DNA of 64,000 nt from NCBI GenBank assembly GCA_001550305.1, contig LRTP01000577.1, forward strand, positions 1 through 64,000, given 5' to 3'. The position numbers were made by a program, and so were the translations under genes. The DNA is from Streptomyces diastatochromogenes (GTDB taxonomy: Bacteria > Actinomycetota > Actinomycetes > Streptomycetales > Streptomycetaceae). Shown in pieces: positions 42,659 through 51,864 of the stretch (the first letter of the stretch is position 1; each line of letters starts with the position of its first letter). Under the pieces are notes generated by a model. That model saw only the letters and a program-made list of their open reading frames with translations, was not told where the DNA came from and ran no database searches.

Positions 42659-43824
42659 GACACGTCCTCCATCGGCAGCAGCGCCGCCACCTCGAACCCG
42701 CCTCCGGACAGCGGACCGGCACGCAGACTGCCACCCACGAGCCGCGCGCGCTCCTTCATCCCCACAAGACCGCGTCCCGCCCCCGCTGCGGCCGAACGGC
42801 TGTGCGGCGTACGCCCGTTGTCGACCACCGTGACCTTCACGCGCTCCCCTTCGACGGTCACGCGCACACTCACCTCGTCGGCGCCGACCGCGTGGCGCAG
42901 CGTGTTGGTGAGGGCCTCCTGGACGATCCGGTACGCCGCCAGGTCCGCCGCGGCCGGCAGCCCGTCGAAGGCGCCCTCGCGGTGCACGTGTACGGTCATG
43001 CCGGTCGCGCGCACGGTGTCGGCCAACTCGTCCAGGCGCGCGAGCGAGGGCCCCGGCTCCCGCTGCTCACCGACCCCTTCCTCCTCCTCACCAGGCCCGA
43101 ACGCCCGCAGCAGCAACCGCAGTTCGCCCAGCGCCGAGCGGGCGCCCGTCTCAATGGCCCGCAGCGCCTGACGGGCCTGTTCGGGCCGCTGGGTGAACAC
43201 ATCGTCCGCAGCACCCGCCTGAATGACCACCACCGACAGAGAGTGCGCCACGACGTCATGCACCTCGCGCGCGATGCGCACCCGCTCCTCCACCACGGCC
43301 CGGCGCATCTCCGCCCTCGTCCGTTCCTGCTGCGCCCTGCGCCACTGCCCCGCGGTCCACGCCAGAACCACCGTCAGCAGATAGACCGCCAGCCCCGCCG
43401 CACCGCCCGCCCCGAACGCCAGCGGCGCCGGCAGGCACATCGCCGCCAGCGCTCCCACCGACACCCGCCGCGGCCTGATGGCCGACAGCACACACAACGA
43501 GACCTGCGCCGCGAGCAGCGCCCCCGTCAAGGTCACCGCGGGCAGCAGCGCCCACACCGCGAGCCCTGTCGCCGTATTCGCGGCCAGTACGGCAACCGGG
43601 GCACGCGCCTGCCACCTCAGGGCACAGACCTGCACAACGACCAGGGCCACATCGACGAGCAGTCTCCAGCCGTGCTCCGCGCCGGCGACGAGCACCGAGG
43701 TCCCGAGGACAGTGAGCACCAGACCGGCCGACCCCCACCACAGCGCTCGGGCGGCGCGGGGCGACACCTCTCCCCGCGCTTCCCCGGCGGACACGTCGTG
43801 CGACTGTCTGCTGCTGCGATCCAT
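42655..43824 (-). CDS. membrane sensor histidine kinase (HisKA_3)
   Basis: 389 residues. Residues about 25-170 hold about five to six hydrophobic segments; no large extracellular domain. The dimerisation box VRIAREVHDVVAHSLSVVVI contains the phosphorylated His. The ATPase has the N-box LTNTLRHAVGADEVSVRVTV, VVDNGRTPHS and GRGLVGMKERARLVGG. Typical NarX/DesK-like Streptomyces kinase, partner of the overlapping regulator. Confidence 0.93.
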   Translation of the reverse strand: MDRSSRQSHDVSAGEARGEVSPRAARALWWGSAGLVLTVLGTSVLVAGAEHGWRLLVDVALVVVQVCALRWQARAPVAVLAANTATGLAVWALLPAVTLTGALLAAQVSLCVLSAIRPRRVSVGALAAMCLPAPLAFGAGGAAGLAVYLLTVVLAWTAGQWRRAQQERTRAEMRRAVVEERVRIAREVHDVVAHSLSVVVIQAGAADDVFTQRPEQARQALRAIETGARSALGELRLLLRAFGPGEEEEGVGEQREPGPSLARLDELADTVRATGMTVHVHREGAFDGLPAAADLAAYRIVQEALTNTLRHAVGADEVSVRVTVEGERVKVTVVDNGRTPHSRSAAAGAGRGLVGMKERARLVGGSLRAGPLSGGGFEVAALLPMEDVS

Positions 43825-44013
43825 GCCCCGACCCTAGCCAGGCTCGCGTGCCTGGCCGCTCTGGAGACCATCGCCTCACGATGGCAGTCGAGGCCGACAG
43901 TCGTGGGCTAGGCCAACGAAATGTGGAACAGGCGCTGGATGTGCTCTTCATGGTCCGAGCTGCCTTGAAAGCGTGCGCCGAGGCCCGGCCGGACGCTGAG
44001 TAGGGTTGTGGCC

Positions 44014-44289
44014 ATGGCCAAGGGAATGGGGCGGCGCCCCAAGGTGGACCTGGACAGCGGCGTCGAGGACGTGACGCTGCTCGTCTTGGAATGGCTCGGC
44101 GAGCAGGGTGTCGGTGCCATGATCCGGGTCGACGCGGAGCGCATGCGTGACGGTCAGCCGGCGTGGACATTTGCCGCTTCTGGTGGGCCGCTGGACGGCG
44201 GGATGAGGGCCGACGGGGCCTCGGTCGCCGAGTGCATGGGCACGGCACTGCTTCGATTGCGAGAAGCCGGGCTGGCCGTTCCCTTCTGA
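44014..44289 (+). CDS. small hypothetical protein
   Basis: 91 residues (MAKGMGRRPKVDLDSGVEDV, TLLVLEWLGEQGVGAMIRVD, AERMRDGQPAWTFAASGGPL). Well-formed Streptomyces codon bias; no known domain. Divergent from the kinase gene. GTG 44008 is an alternative start. Confidence 0.65.
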   Translation: MAKGMGRRPKVDLDSGVEDVTLLVLEWLGEQGVGAMIRVDAERMRDGQPAWTFAASGGPLDGGMRADGASVAECMGTALLRLREAGLAVPF

Positions 44290-44479
44290 AGCCATGTTCA
44301 GCGTCTGAGTTGGAGTTGGTCGCGTTCGGCGATGGTCTCCGGGCGTCCGACTGTTCGTCCGGAGGGCGCATGAATGTCGGTGAGAAGTAAGAGCACTTGC
44401 CGTGGTGCGGGTCTCGATGACCACGTGCGGAGGCAGCTCGGTCCGTGGCAGGATGCTGGCATGCTGATCCGAAAGGCCG

Positions 44480-44908
44480 ATGCCACGTAGGCGTCCGAAG
44501 GGGCTGCGCGCCAAGCGTTGGCGGCCCGGAAGAGGTATTCCTGTTCGCCGGGTCCGCGGTGTGTCCGCGGCCACTCGCGTAGCGATCCGGAAGCTGGAAG
44601 AGGACCGGCTATGGCCAGGGGCTGTGGCTGCTGCCCTGGCCGAGTGCCAGTGGTATCTGAATCAGCCAGGGCGCGTGCTGCCGGATCCAGTGATGGCCTG
44701 CGAGTGCTGCGATCCTCTCGTGGCGCGAGACCGCCTGGAGGACGTGCTGCTGTGGCTTCCCCGCGGTGCTCGGGAAGACCTTGGCAGGCTCGTCTCCAGG
44801 CTCGATTCCGAATTCGATCGACGGACTGTTCCCCTCAGTCCTCACCTCGTTCTGGCAAGTTCGTGGGGTGCGTGCGGGTGGTGGCGTCGGCGCTTCCTGG
44901 AGAACTGA
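44480..44908 (+). CDS. hypothetical protein with basic N-terminus
   Basis: 142 residues. A basic leader (MPRRRPKGLRAKRWRPGRGI) precedes a helical middle and a cysteine pair (CECCDPL). DVLLWLPRGAREDLGRLVSR and a C-terminal WGACGWWRRRFLEN follow. No family recognised. No clear ribosome site at the ATG, but codon bias is good throughout. Confidence 0.55.
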   Translation: MPRRRPKGLRAKRWRPGRGIPVRRVRGVSAATRVAIRKLEEDRLWPGAVAAALAECQWYLNQPGRVLPDPVMACECCDPLVARDRLEDVLLWLPRGAREDLGRLVSRLDSEFDRRTVPLSPHLVLASSWGACGWWRRRFLEN

Positions 44909-44994
44909 GAGGCCCGGTTGGTTCCTCGCCGCTCAGCCGCGCATGGGCTGCTGGGCGCGCCCCGAGGAATAGTCAAGACCTGCGGATCGGGGTG

Positions 44995-45165
44995 TCAGGC
45001 GACTTGCTGATCACCACCCTCTGATTCGTCGAGGCGATTGATGAGCTTGCCGTTCTTGAATACCGCGCCGGCACGGACCAGCGCGATGAGGTGGGGGTGC
45101 GTTGACGGCCCGCCACCGGGTCTGTGCTGATTCGATGAGCTCGAACGCCATCGCGAGCACCGGCG
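44995..45165 (-). pseudogene. C-terminal fragment of an IS256-family transposase
   Basis: Leftward frame LAMAFELIESAQTRWRAVNA, then after an extra C in a CCCC run near 45093 the frame LIALVRAGAVFKNGKLINRL DESEGGDQQVA to a stop. This is the usual end of IS256-type transposases. Nothing else of the element is present. Confidence 0.75.
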
Positions 45166-45170
45166 GCGCG

Positions 45171-45353
45171 GGAGCCGGGGCCCTTGGTGACTCGCCGGCG
45201 AAGCCTGAGCGGGCGGGGAAGTTCCACGACAACGCCGTGAGGTCCCTCCCGGAGGAGCGCGCGGCCGAGATCGCGGCCCGAACGCTCGCCCTTCCTGACG
45301 CTCAGAGCGTCGAGGATCTCACCGCGCTGCTGACCTCGGCGGGGGAGCGCTGA
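45171..45353 (+). pseudogene. possible 3' end of a lost gene
   Basis: Frame ending KFHDNAVRSLPEERAAEIAA, RTLALPDAQSVEDLTALLTS AGER. Protein-like with good codon bias, but no start or upstream part, since the sequence before it belongs to the IS256 relic. No family recognised. Confidence 0.3.
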
Positions 45354-45364
45354 GGTCGAGACAG

Positions 45365-46000
45365 TTACCGCTCCCGGACTGCGTAGGTCAGGTGGGTCAC
45401 CCGCTGCGTCGGCTCCGCGCGGACCGGCTCCAGGGCCACGCGGCCCGCGTCCACGCCCTCGAACAGGCGTATTCCGGAGCCGAACAGCACGGGTGAGAGC
45501 GCGATCGAGAACTCGTCGACCAGGCCGGCGTTCACGTACTCCAGGATCGTTGCGCCGCCGCCCGCGATGCGGACATCCCGGTCGCGGGCGGCCTCGCGGG
45601 CCTGGTCGAGCGCGGTCTCGATGCCGTCGTTGACGAAGTGGAAGGTGGTTCCACCCGGCCGCTCCCAGGGGTCACGCTTCTCCTGCGTCACGACGAAGAC
45701 CGGCGTGTGGAACGGCGCCTCCTCCGGCCATGCCTGCTCGCCGAGGTCGAACATGCGCTTGCCCATCACGCTCGCGCCGGTGCGCTCGAACGTCTCCCGC
45801 GCGATGTCGTTGTCGCGCCCTTCCTCGCCGCCCTCGCCGAGCTTCAGGTTCTCCCGGAAGAACCGCTGGGGGAATATCCACTGCTGCAGCTCCATCCACT
45901 GCGCCATCCAGCGCTGCGCATCCGGGTCATCCATGCGCTCCTCGGGCGCGATGAACCCGTCCAGCGACATCGTCACGCTGAAGAACACCTTGCCGGCCAT
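45365..46000 (-). CDS. dihydrofolate reductase-like (RibD C-terminal domain) protein
   Basis: 211 residues. VFFSVTMSLDGFIAPEERMD, TGASVMGKRMFDLGEQAWPE, VFVVTQEKRDPWERPGGTTF, VRIAGGGATILEYVNAGLVD and EFSIALSPVLFGSGIRLFEG are characteristic of the YwjB/YyaP-type group, whose reactions are mostly unknown. ATGA overlap with the preceding AHSA1 gene; third gene of the ArsR operon. Confidence 0.92.
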   Translation of the reverse strand: MAGKVFFSVTMSLDGFIAPEERMDDPDAQRWMAQWMELQQWIFPQRFFRENLKLGEGGEEGRDNDIARETFERTGASVMGKRMFDLGEQAWPEEAPFHTPVFVVTQEKRDPWERPGGTTFHFVNDGIETALDQAREAARDRDVRIAGGGATILEYVNAGLVDEFSIALSPVLFGSGIRLFEGVDAGRVALEPVRAEPTQRVTHLTYAVRER

Positions 46001-46506
46001 CAGTCCTCAACTCCCTTCCGAACGATCTCGGTGACGTAGGCAGCCAGGTTGCTCAGGGTCTGCTGCCCGCCCTCGATCGCGTGGTACTTCTCGACCGCCT
46101 CGTCGCGCAGCTCCTGGGTGGGGAACACCGTGCGCATCTGGATCCGGGTCGCCGCGCCATCGGGCGCGAACGTGAGGACCGACTCGAAGGCGTTCGGGTC
46201 GCCGCGGGACTCACCGTGCCGCAGCGAGATCCGCTCCGGCGGGGCGATCTCGGTCCAGAAGATCCACTCCTGGTAGTCCGTCCCGTCCGGTCCGTGCATC
46301 ACGAAGTCCCACTCCCCGCCGACGCGGAACTCGAACGCCCGCGTGGTGGTGGTGAACCCCTCCGGTCCCCACCATCGCGACAGGTGCCGGACTTCGGTGA
46401 ACGCCTCGAACACCAGCTCCCGTGGGGCACTGATGACCCGGGAGATCACGATCTCGCGGTCGTCCGTCGCTGACTGCTCCGGCGCGTCCCGTCCTGTCGC
46501 TGCCAT
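46000..46506 (-). CDS. SRPBCC/AHSA1-family protein
   Basis: 168 residues, Bet v 1-like fold: VISRVISAPRELVFEAFTEV, HLSRWWGPEGFTTTTRAFEF, RVGGEWDFVMHGPDGTDYQE, EGGQQTLSNLAAYV. Binds hydrophobic ligands; often in operons with ArsR-type regulators, as here (3 bp after the regulator). Function unknown. Confidence 0.92.
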   Translation of the reverse strand: MAATGRDAPEQSATDDREIVISRVISAPRELVFEAFTEVRHLSRWWGPEGFTTTTRAFEFRVGGEWDFVMHGPDGTDYQEWIFWTEIAPPERISLRHGESRGDPNAFESVLTFAPDGAATRIQMRTVFPTQELRDEAVEKYHAIEGGQQTLSNLAAYVTEIVRKGVED

Positions 46507-46509
46507 CGG

Positions 46510-46860
46510 TCACTCCTCCTGCCTTGCCTGCTTGAGGTCCTGCACGTACGCGTCCAGCCGATCGAAGCTCTCGTTCCAGAACCGCTCGAACCCGCCGGTC
46601 CAGTCGTGGATCGGCCGCAGCCCGCGGGCGTCAAGGCCGTACAGGCGCTGCTTGCCTGCCTTGCGGTCCCGCACCAGCCCGACCTCCCGGAGCACCCGCA
46701 GGTGTTTGGACGCCCCCGGCTGGGTCATCCCCAGCTCCTGGGCCAACTCGGTCACCGGCCGCTCACCCGCCCGCAGCAGTACCAGGATCTCCCGGCGCTG
46801 CGGCTCGGCGATCGCGTTGAAGACGTCCGACGTCGTCGCTGCTCGTGCCATGGACGCCAT
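46510..46860 (-). CDS. ArsR-family transcriptional regulator
   Basis: 116 residues. Winged helix: FNAIAEPQRREILVLLRAGE, PVTELAQELGMTQPGASKHL, RVLREVGLVRDRKAGKQRLY. No metal-binding cysteine cluster, so probably not a metal sensor. ATG 46860 or 46851. A perfect palindrome directly before the start suggests autoregulation of the three-gene operon. Confidence 0.93.
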   Translation of the reverse strand: MASMARAATTSDVFNAIAEPQRREILVLLRAGERPVTELAQELGMTQPGASKHLRVLREVGLVRDRKAGKQRLYGLDARGLRPIHDWTGGFERFWNESFDRLDAYVQDLKQARQEE

Positions 46861-46882
46861 CGTATGCCGATATCGGCATACG
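46861..46882. promoter_or_regulatory. 22-bp perfect palindromic operator of the ArsR operon
   Basis: Half-site CGTATGCCGAT followed directly by its exact reverse complement. It touches the ATG at 46860, so a bound dimer would block either transcription start or elongation. Confidence 0.75.
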
Positions 46883-47196
46883 TCAAGCCGACGGATTCAG
46901 ACGGGTCCTGTCAGATGACGGTCGTGACCTGGGTGCCGCTGCCCACGCCCGCCTCCTTGGCGATGCGCTCTTGCCGACCGTGATCGCAAATGGCCACAAC
47001 GCTGCTTCGCTCGTGCCAACGGTGCTGGCTGACGCTGGTTTGACTGGCCCTCGCCGACTCGTAGGTGCGACTTGGAGCGCCAACGGTGCGGCCACGGCGA
47101 TGGTCGGCGCTTACCGGGAGCTCGCGGAGCAGACGGGGGACGGGTGGCCGTCTGGCATCTCCCCCTGACGGTGATGAGGAGCTCGCCTTTCCAGTG
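46883..47196. other. about 310 bp without a recognised gene
   Basis: A rightward frame ending at 47168 (LLGDALLPTVIANGHNAASL, VPTVLADAGLTGPRRLVGAT) looks protein-like but lacks a start site and a known domain; perhaps the 3' end of a lost gene. Confidence 0.35.
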
Positions 47197-47225
47197 AGCT
47201 ACTGAACTTGAGCTACTGAACTTGA
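47197..47225 (+). repeat. IS630-like end sequence in tandem
   Basis: AGCTACTGAACTTG occurs twice in a row. GCTACTGAACTTGA is the exact inverse of TCAAGTTCAGTAGC at 48689-48702, at the far side of an IS630 transposase fragment. Confidence 0.6.
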
Positions 47226-47381
47226 ACTCGTGATGTCGGGTGTTGTCAGGGCCGACCGCGCGCTGCCCCGTGACCGAGAATGGGGCCTGCTGCTGGATCC
47301 GACGGACCGTGCGGCTACTCTCAGCCCACCGCGGCCTCGGCCGTGGCCAAGCCAACGCTTTGGTCTGTGAGGAGCACTCCG

Positions 47382-48275
47382 ATGGCTCGCACCACCCCGC
47401 CACGTCCGCTCGATGTCGAGACGCTGTTCCCTGAGGTGGCCAGCTATCGGAAGACGGCCGTTCGCCTGCATCCGCGCCTCGGCGATCCGAGCGCGCGGGA
47501 AAGCTCGCTCGGCGGACCCGTGCTCTGGCCGCTCTCGGAGCCCTGGCCCCACTGCGAGGACGACCACCCGCGCACGGCGTTCTCCCCTCCCGCCCAGGGA
47601 CCGATCCCGCTCGTCCCGGTCCTCCAGCTGTTCGCGGCCGACGTGCCTGACCTGGCCTTCCCCAGCGCCACCGATCTGCTGCAGGTGTTGTGGTGCCCCT
47701 TCGATCACGAGGACGGTTACGTTCCCCGCCCCGAGATCTATTGGCGAGACGGCTCCCTGAGCGACCTGCAGCCGGCCAACCGACCCCGCCCGACCGGCGC
47801 TGACAACGACTACCTTCCGGACCCGTGCGTCCTGCACCCTGAGCGTGTCACCGACTACCCCAACTGGGACCTCCCGGACGAGGTCGCCGACGCGCTCGAA
47901 GCCGGGTTCCAACAGCTGGAGGAGGAAACCGGCTGGTCTTACTGGTCCCACCTCTCCGTGTCGGACGGCGTCAAGGTCGGCGGGTATCCGACGTGGACGC
48001 AGGAGCCCGACTGGCCGACGTGCCCGACATGCCGTGTGCGCATGGAGCATCTCCTGACGATCAGCAGCAACGAGTTCGATGGCGAGAGTTGGCGCACGTG
48101 GCTGCCCATCGAGGACACCCCGGCCATGGGAACCATCTGGGACCTTCCATACGAACAACGCACCGAGATCCAATGCCCCCCTGGGCTCATGCTCGGCGAC
48201 ATGGGCGGCATCTACCTGTTCGAATGCACCAGCTGCTCCGACAGGCCCTTCGCCTACCGCTCAGATTGTTCTTGA
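47382..48275 (+). CDS. DUF1963/YwqG-like protein
   Basis: 297 residues, GGAG 8 bases before the ATG. SSLGGPVLWPLSEPWPHCED, IPLVPVLQLFAADVPDLAFP, LLQVLWCPFDHE, GGYPTWTQEPDWPTCPTCRV (a Cys pair) and LMLGDMGGIYLFECTSCSDR fit the DUF1963 pattern. Function unknown. It lies inside a segment bounded by IS630-like inverted ends and next to an IS630 transposase fragment. Confidence 0.85.
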   Translation: MARTTPPRPLDVETLFPEVASYRKTAVRLHPRLGDPSARESSLGGPVLWPLSEPWPHCEDDHPRTAFSPPAQGPIPLVPVLQLFAADVPDLAFPSATDLLQVLWCPFDHEDGYVPRPEIYWRDGSLSDLQPANRPRPTGADNDYLPDPCVLHPERVTDYPNWDLPDEVADALEAGFQQLEEETGWSYWSHLSVSDGVKVGGYPTWTQEPDWPTCPTCRVRMEHLLTISSNEFDGESWRTWLPIEDTPAMGTIWDLPYEQRTEIQCPPGLMLGDMGGIYLFECTSCSDRPFAYRSDCS

Positions 48276-48291
48276 CTGCGCGCTGCTTCGA

Positions 48292-48702
48292 TCAAAGGGC
48301 CATACTGGTGCCCGCGAGGCAGCCGTCGATCACTTCGGGGCGGTACTGCAGCATCTTGAGCTTGCGCTTCACGGCTCGGGTGATCTGACCGAGGTCGGCC
48401 GCGGCGAGATTGCCGATGTCGCGCTTGACCAGCGACCACACGCCTTCCCGCGGGTTGAGGTCCGGGGCATAGGTGGGCAGCTGGAACACGGTGAGCCACT
48501 CGGCGTTCGCGGCGATGAACTCCCGCATGCCAGCCGTCAGGTAGGCGGACGTTGTCCCAGACCAGCACGATCGGGCCCCCGAGTTGGATACGGGCGCGGA
48601 CGATCAGGTCGCGGAACTCGCGCCAGCCGAAGCCCTTCGGCCGGTGCAGACAACCAGCTGTCAGCCGAACGGCACCGACATCACCCAATCAAGTTCAGTA
48701 GC
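48292..48702 (-). pseudogene. C-terminal part of an IS630-family transposase with right end
   Basis: Leftward: AVRLTAGCLHRPKGFGWREF, IVLVWDNVRL, then a two-base loss near 48547, then MREFIAANAEWLTVFQLPTY, APDLNPREGVWSLVKRDIGN LAAADL. The DNP/E triad segment of IS630 is visible. Terminal repeat TCAAGTTCAGTAGC at 48689-48702. The N-terminal half of the gene is missing. Confidence 0.8.
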
Positions 48703-48908
48703 GCGCCTCGGCACACGGTGCTGCGGCGTGGTGGGTGAGTAGCGGATTCCTCGCCGTCACCGACCGGATCCAGCGCGCGAGCCAGGCCCGGATACTGGGA
48801 CTTCCGCCCGTAGCCTGTCCGCCCGGCCGCTACCAGGGGCCGGGTACGTCAATGAGCGAATTCCAACTTGAAGCTGCCGGTGGACTCGAGCGCTGATGAG
48901 GTCCAGCC

Positions 48909-49292
48909 TTATCCCATCCGGCTGGTGAACTGGTTCATGTCGAAATAGTCTCGCCAGGCGTTGATCTTGCCGTCAGTGACCTCGAAGGTCCCCATGACCG
49001 GCAGTTCGAACGATTTATCAGGGAGCTTGAAGACGTCCACCCGCTCGGTCAGCACGATCGGTCCGTTGGCTGCGATGTTGATGACGCGGAACTCGATGTG
49101 CTCAATGCCTGGCGGGCCAGGGCGGATGAACGAGGTGATGGTGTTGGCGATGGCCTCCCGGCCGGTGATCGGCGCCAGCGGGATGTTGTGGTAGATGGCG
49201 TCGTCGGTGAAAAATGCTGCCAGCTCGGCGGCCCCAGTGTTGTCCGACCACGCCGCGCAAAACCTGCGCACTACCTCGATCGGGCTCTCCAT
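48909..49292 (-). CDS. SnoaL-like / limonene-1,2-epoxide hydrolase-like protein
   Basis: 127 residues from the ATG at 49292 (GGGAGGAG upstream). NTF2-like cone: IEVVRRFCAAWSDNTGAAEL, AAFFTDDAIYHNIPLAPITG, LTERVDVFKLPDKSFELPVM, GTFEVTDGKINAWRDYFD. The Asp/Arg pattern (ERVD, WRDYFD) is that of limonene-epoxide hydrolases, so epoxide hydrolysis is possible. Single gene between two IS relics. Confidence 0.9.
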   Translation of the reverse strand: MESPIEVVRRFCAAWSDNTGAAELAAFFTDDAIYHNIPLAPITGREAIANTITSFIRPGPPGIEHIEFRVINIAANGPIVLTERVDVFKLPDKSFELPVMGTFEVTDGKINAWRDYFDMNQFTSRMG

Positions 49293-49351
49293 CTGGCTCC
49301 TCCCGCGGTTGATCTGAACAGTGCACTGCGATAGGCCGCTAACTGATCGTT

Positions 49352-49650
49352 TCAGAATGAGGTTCGGAGTCGTCTCAAGCAGATGATGCTGCAGGCGAGT
49401 TGGAGCAGTGCGAGGTGGAGGTCGGCACGTATCTCGTAGCGGATGCGCAGTCGTTTGAACTGATGCAGCCAGGCGAAGGTCCGCTCGACGACCCATCTGG
49501 TCCTGCCCAGCCCGGAACCGTGCGGGGTGCCGCGGCGGGCGATCTTCGGCGTGATCCCCCGACAGCAGCAGCCGTCGCGGTCCACTTGTGCACGGCCTCG
49601 AATCGTCGCCTCCTGCGAGACCTCGCCGGCCTCCTCGCGGTGTCTTCCAT
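49352..49650 (-). pseudogene. C-terminal fragment of an IS5-family transposase
   Basis: Leftward GITPKIARRGTPHGSGLGRT, RWVVERTFAWLHQFKRLRIR, YEIRADLHLALLQLACSIIC LRRL: the last DDE glutamate (VVERTFAW) and tail of an IS5-type transposase. The upstream part is out of frame. From here to 49908 no further gene is seen. Confidence 0.75.
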
Positions 49651-49908
49651 GCCCCCACTCTGCCTAGAGCACTATCCTCCGCCAGCTGTGTTACTCCGTA
49701 TGGACGGCGAGAATAGCGACCAACCGGGTTTTCACTCGTCCCGTGACGGAATCCGGGCCGCCAGCTCCGCGGCGAAGTGCCGGGCCTGAGCACCCCTGGT
49801 CGTGATCCGTGGCGCCGAAGTGCTGCAGCGCCGAGGCGAGGCGGATGGAGGGTGTAACCGCATAGAGGATGCGGTTTGTGTGCCGTGATGGCACCGATTT
49901 GGCACGGA

Positions 49909-50925
49909 TCACGAGCGCTCGCAGTCCTGCTCTGTGATCTCGTCGAGGAGGCCGTGGAGGCGGCCGTGGAGCCGCTCGACGAGCAGGATCAGGCTGGCGG
50001 CGTCCATCGTGGCGAGATGCTCCCGCCGGGCTCTCTGCAGGTCTTGGCGGGCGAAGTCGACGGCGGCCCGCTGCCAGGCCGTGAGACCGTGCAGCGGGCC
50101 GTGCGGGCGGCCGTCGGGCACGAGACCACCATCGAGGGTTGAGGAGCAGTGTATGGGCCGCCGCCCGGCCGGGGCCTGTGCGCAGGGTTCAGCGCGGGCG
50201 GAGACGATCCGCGTGCCGATGTGGCTGGGCTTCGGGACCTCGAGGACTTCCGCTTTGGCGGTGGCGAAGCCGGCCCGGGTCAGCAAGTGCTCCCACACGG
50301 CGGGCCGGTAGCTGTACCGGTAGGTGAACATGGCCTTCCCCGCGAACCTGCTCTTGTGCATGCCCTGCGGGCCGTAGGCGCCCGGGATGGCTGGCGGCTG
50401 GGAGAACACAAAGACGCCCCCGGAACCAAGCGCTCCCGGACGAGCGGGAAGAGCCGGGACGGATCGGTGAACCAGGCCGCCCCGAAGATGGAGTACACCG
50501 CGTCGTACTGGCTTTCATCTGCGGCAAGTCGGCCGAGAATCCTACCCTGCACGATCCGTACTCCGAGCGGCGCCCACCGGTCGCCGACGAGCTGCACCAT
50601 ACGCGGCGACAGGTCGACCCCCGTTGGCCTTGACGCCCTGTTGCGCGAGGTGGGCGAGGGAACGGCCGGTGCCGCAGCCGGTTTCCAGCGCAGACTCGGG
50701 GGAGCCCAGCAGCTCGGTTCCAGGGCCGTGGCCGGAGTACTGCGTCCAGGGGTTGCCGAGGATGTGTTCTTCCATGGCGCGGAACATCGTGTGATCGCGC
50801 AGGAGCATCGCGATCACGCGGTCCCAGATGCTCATACCGGAGTCGAAGATGTTGACGGTCAGCTCCGTGATGTGCGGAGCGACCGCGTTGAGCAGCTCTT
50901 GCGGGTCGCGGGTTCGGGTTGTGAC
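49909..50925 (-). pseudogene. class I SAM-dependent methyltransferase with two compensating frameshifts
   Basis: Frame 1: ITELTVNIFDSGMSIWDRVI, LRDHTMFRAMEEHILG, LETGCGTGRSLAHLAQQG (SAM-binding motif I). An extra G in a G5 run (50618-50622) shifts to frame 2: SPRMVQLVGDRWAPLGVRIV, YDAVYSIFGAAWFTDPSRLF. A lost G at 50417-50421 shifts to frame 3: VFSQPPAIPGAYG, WEHLLTRAGFATAKAEVLEV. The domain ends near 50190; the frame stays open to 49909 with a helical tail that may be a separate small gene. No clear start codon. Divergent from the XRE gene. Confidence 0.7.
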
Positions 50926-50991
50926 GGGACGCTCGGTAATCTCACCGTGGGATCACTTCCTATCGCGTCTGTGCATACCGGGGGCTGCGCC

Positions 50992-51844
50992 ATGACGACG
51001 ACACTCGGATCGATCGAGCTGCCCGACTGGGGATGGGAGCGCGCCGAGGTGCGCCAGGCCCTGCGCGCGAGGAACGTGGGCGCCCTGTTCCGGTACGCGC
51101 AGCAGTACACAGGCGTAAGCCAGGCCCGCATCGCAGCCGCGGTCGGGATGGCGCAGGGCCGCGTCAACGAGATCATCAACGGCCGTAGGGAAGTAAGCCG
51201 TCTCGACGTGTACGAGCGGATCGCCGACGGCCTGCTCATGCCCGACGACGCCCGGCACCTGCTCGGCCTGGCCGCGAGCCGGGAGAAGCGCTCCGGTGGC
51301 GCCGCGTTCGACCTCGCCGCGTTCCCGGAAGTCGTCCGCGTGTACGCCGCGCAGAACTCCGCGGCCGACGAGGTCCAGCAGCAGGCCCGCGAGGCGCAGG
51401 AGCTGGACGTCCTCGCCGTCCGTGGCCTCGGCCTGATCGGGCTGAACGACAGCCTTCTGCGCGCCTATCTCCCGCGCGACCAGGGCGGCAAGGGGCTCCG
51501 TGGTCCGGGTGCTGCTCCTCGACCCCGACAGCGACGCCCTGGCCCGGCGGGCGGCCGAGATCGGGGAGTCCGCCGAGTCCCTCGCTGGGGGCGTGCGGCT
51601 GGCCGAGGCGCGGCTGCGCGAGTTGGCCGACTCCTGCGACATTCAGGTGCATCGGTACCGCATGCTGCCTACTTGGCGACTCATCCGCACGGACTCCACC
51701 ATGTTCGTCAGTGCCTTCGATGCGGGGTGGGGAGGTCACGAGAGCGCCACGTACAAGGTGATGGAGACGCCGCACGGGCCCCTGTTCCGCGGGTTCCGAC
51801 GGATGTTCGACGCGGTCATCGACGGCGCGCAGCGCACGGTCTGA
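50992..51844 (+). pseudogene. XRE-type regulator with C-terminal sensor domain, frameshifted
   Basis: Residues 1-170: helix-turn-helix LFRYAQQYTGVSQARIAAAV, GMAQGRVNEIINGRREVSRL, then a linker. Near 51495 the frame shifts, and the C-terminal domain VRVLLLDPDSDALARRAAEI, GESAESLAGGVRLAEARLRE, TDSTMFVSAFDAGWGGHESA, HGPLFRGFRRMFD follows in the other frame to 51844. Without the shift this is a common Streptomyces regulator of about 285 residues. The CYTH gene follows after 20 bp. Confidence 0.75.
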
Positions 51845-51864
51845 CCAGGAGAGGGGAACCGCTC

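Noticed and set aside
46845-47168. A 107-codon frame overlapping the ArsR operator
   Set aside because: Its start lies inside the arsR-type gene and palindrome, and no domain is visible; only its tail might be a gene remnant.
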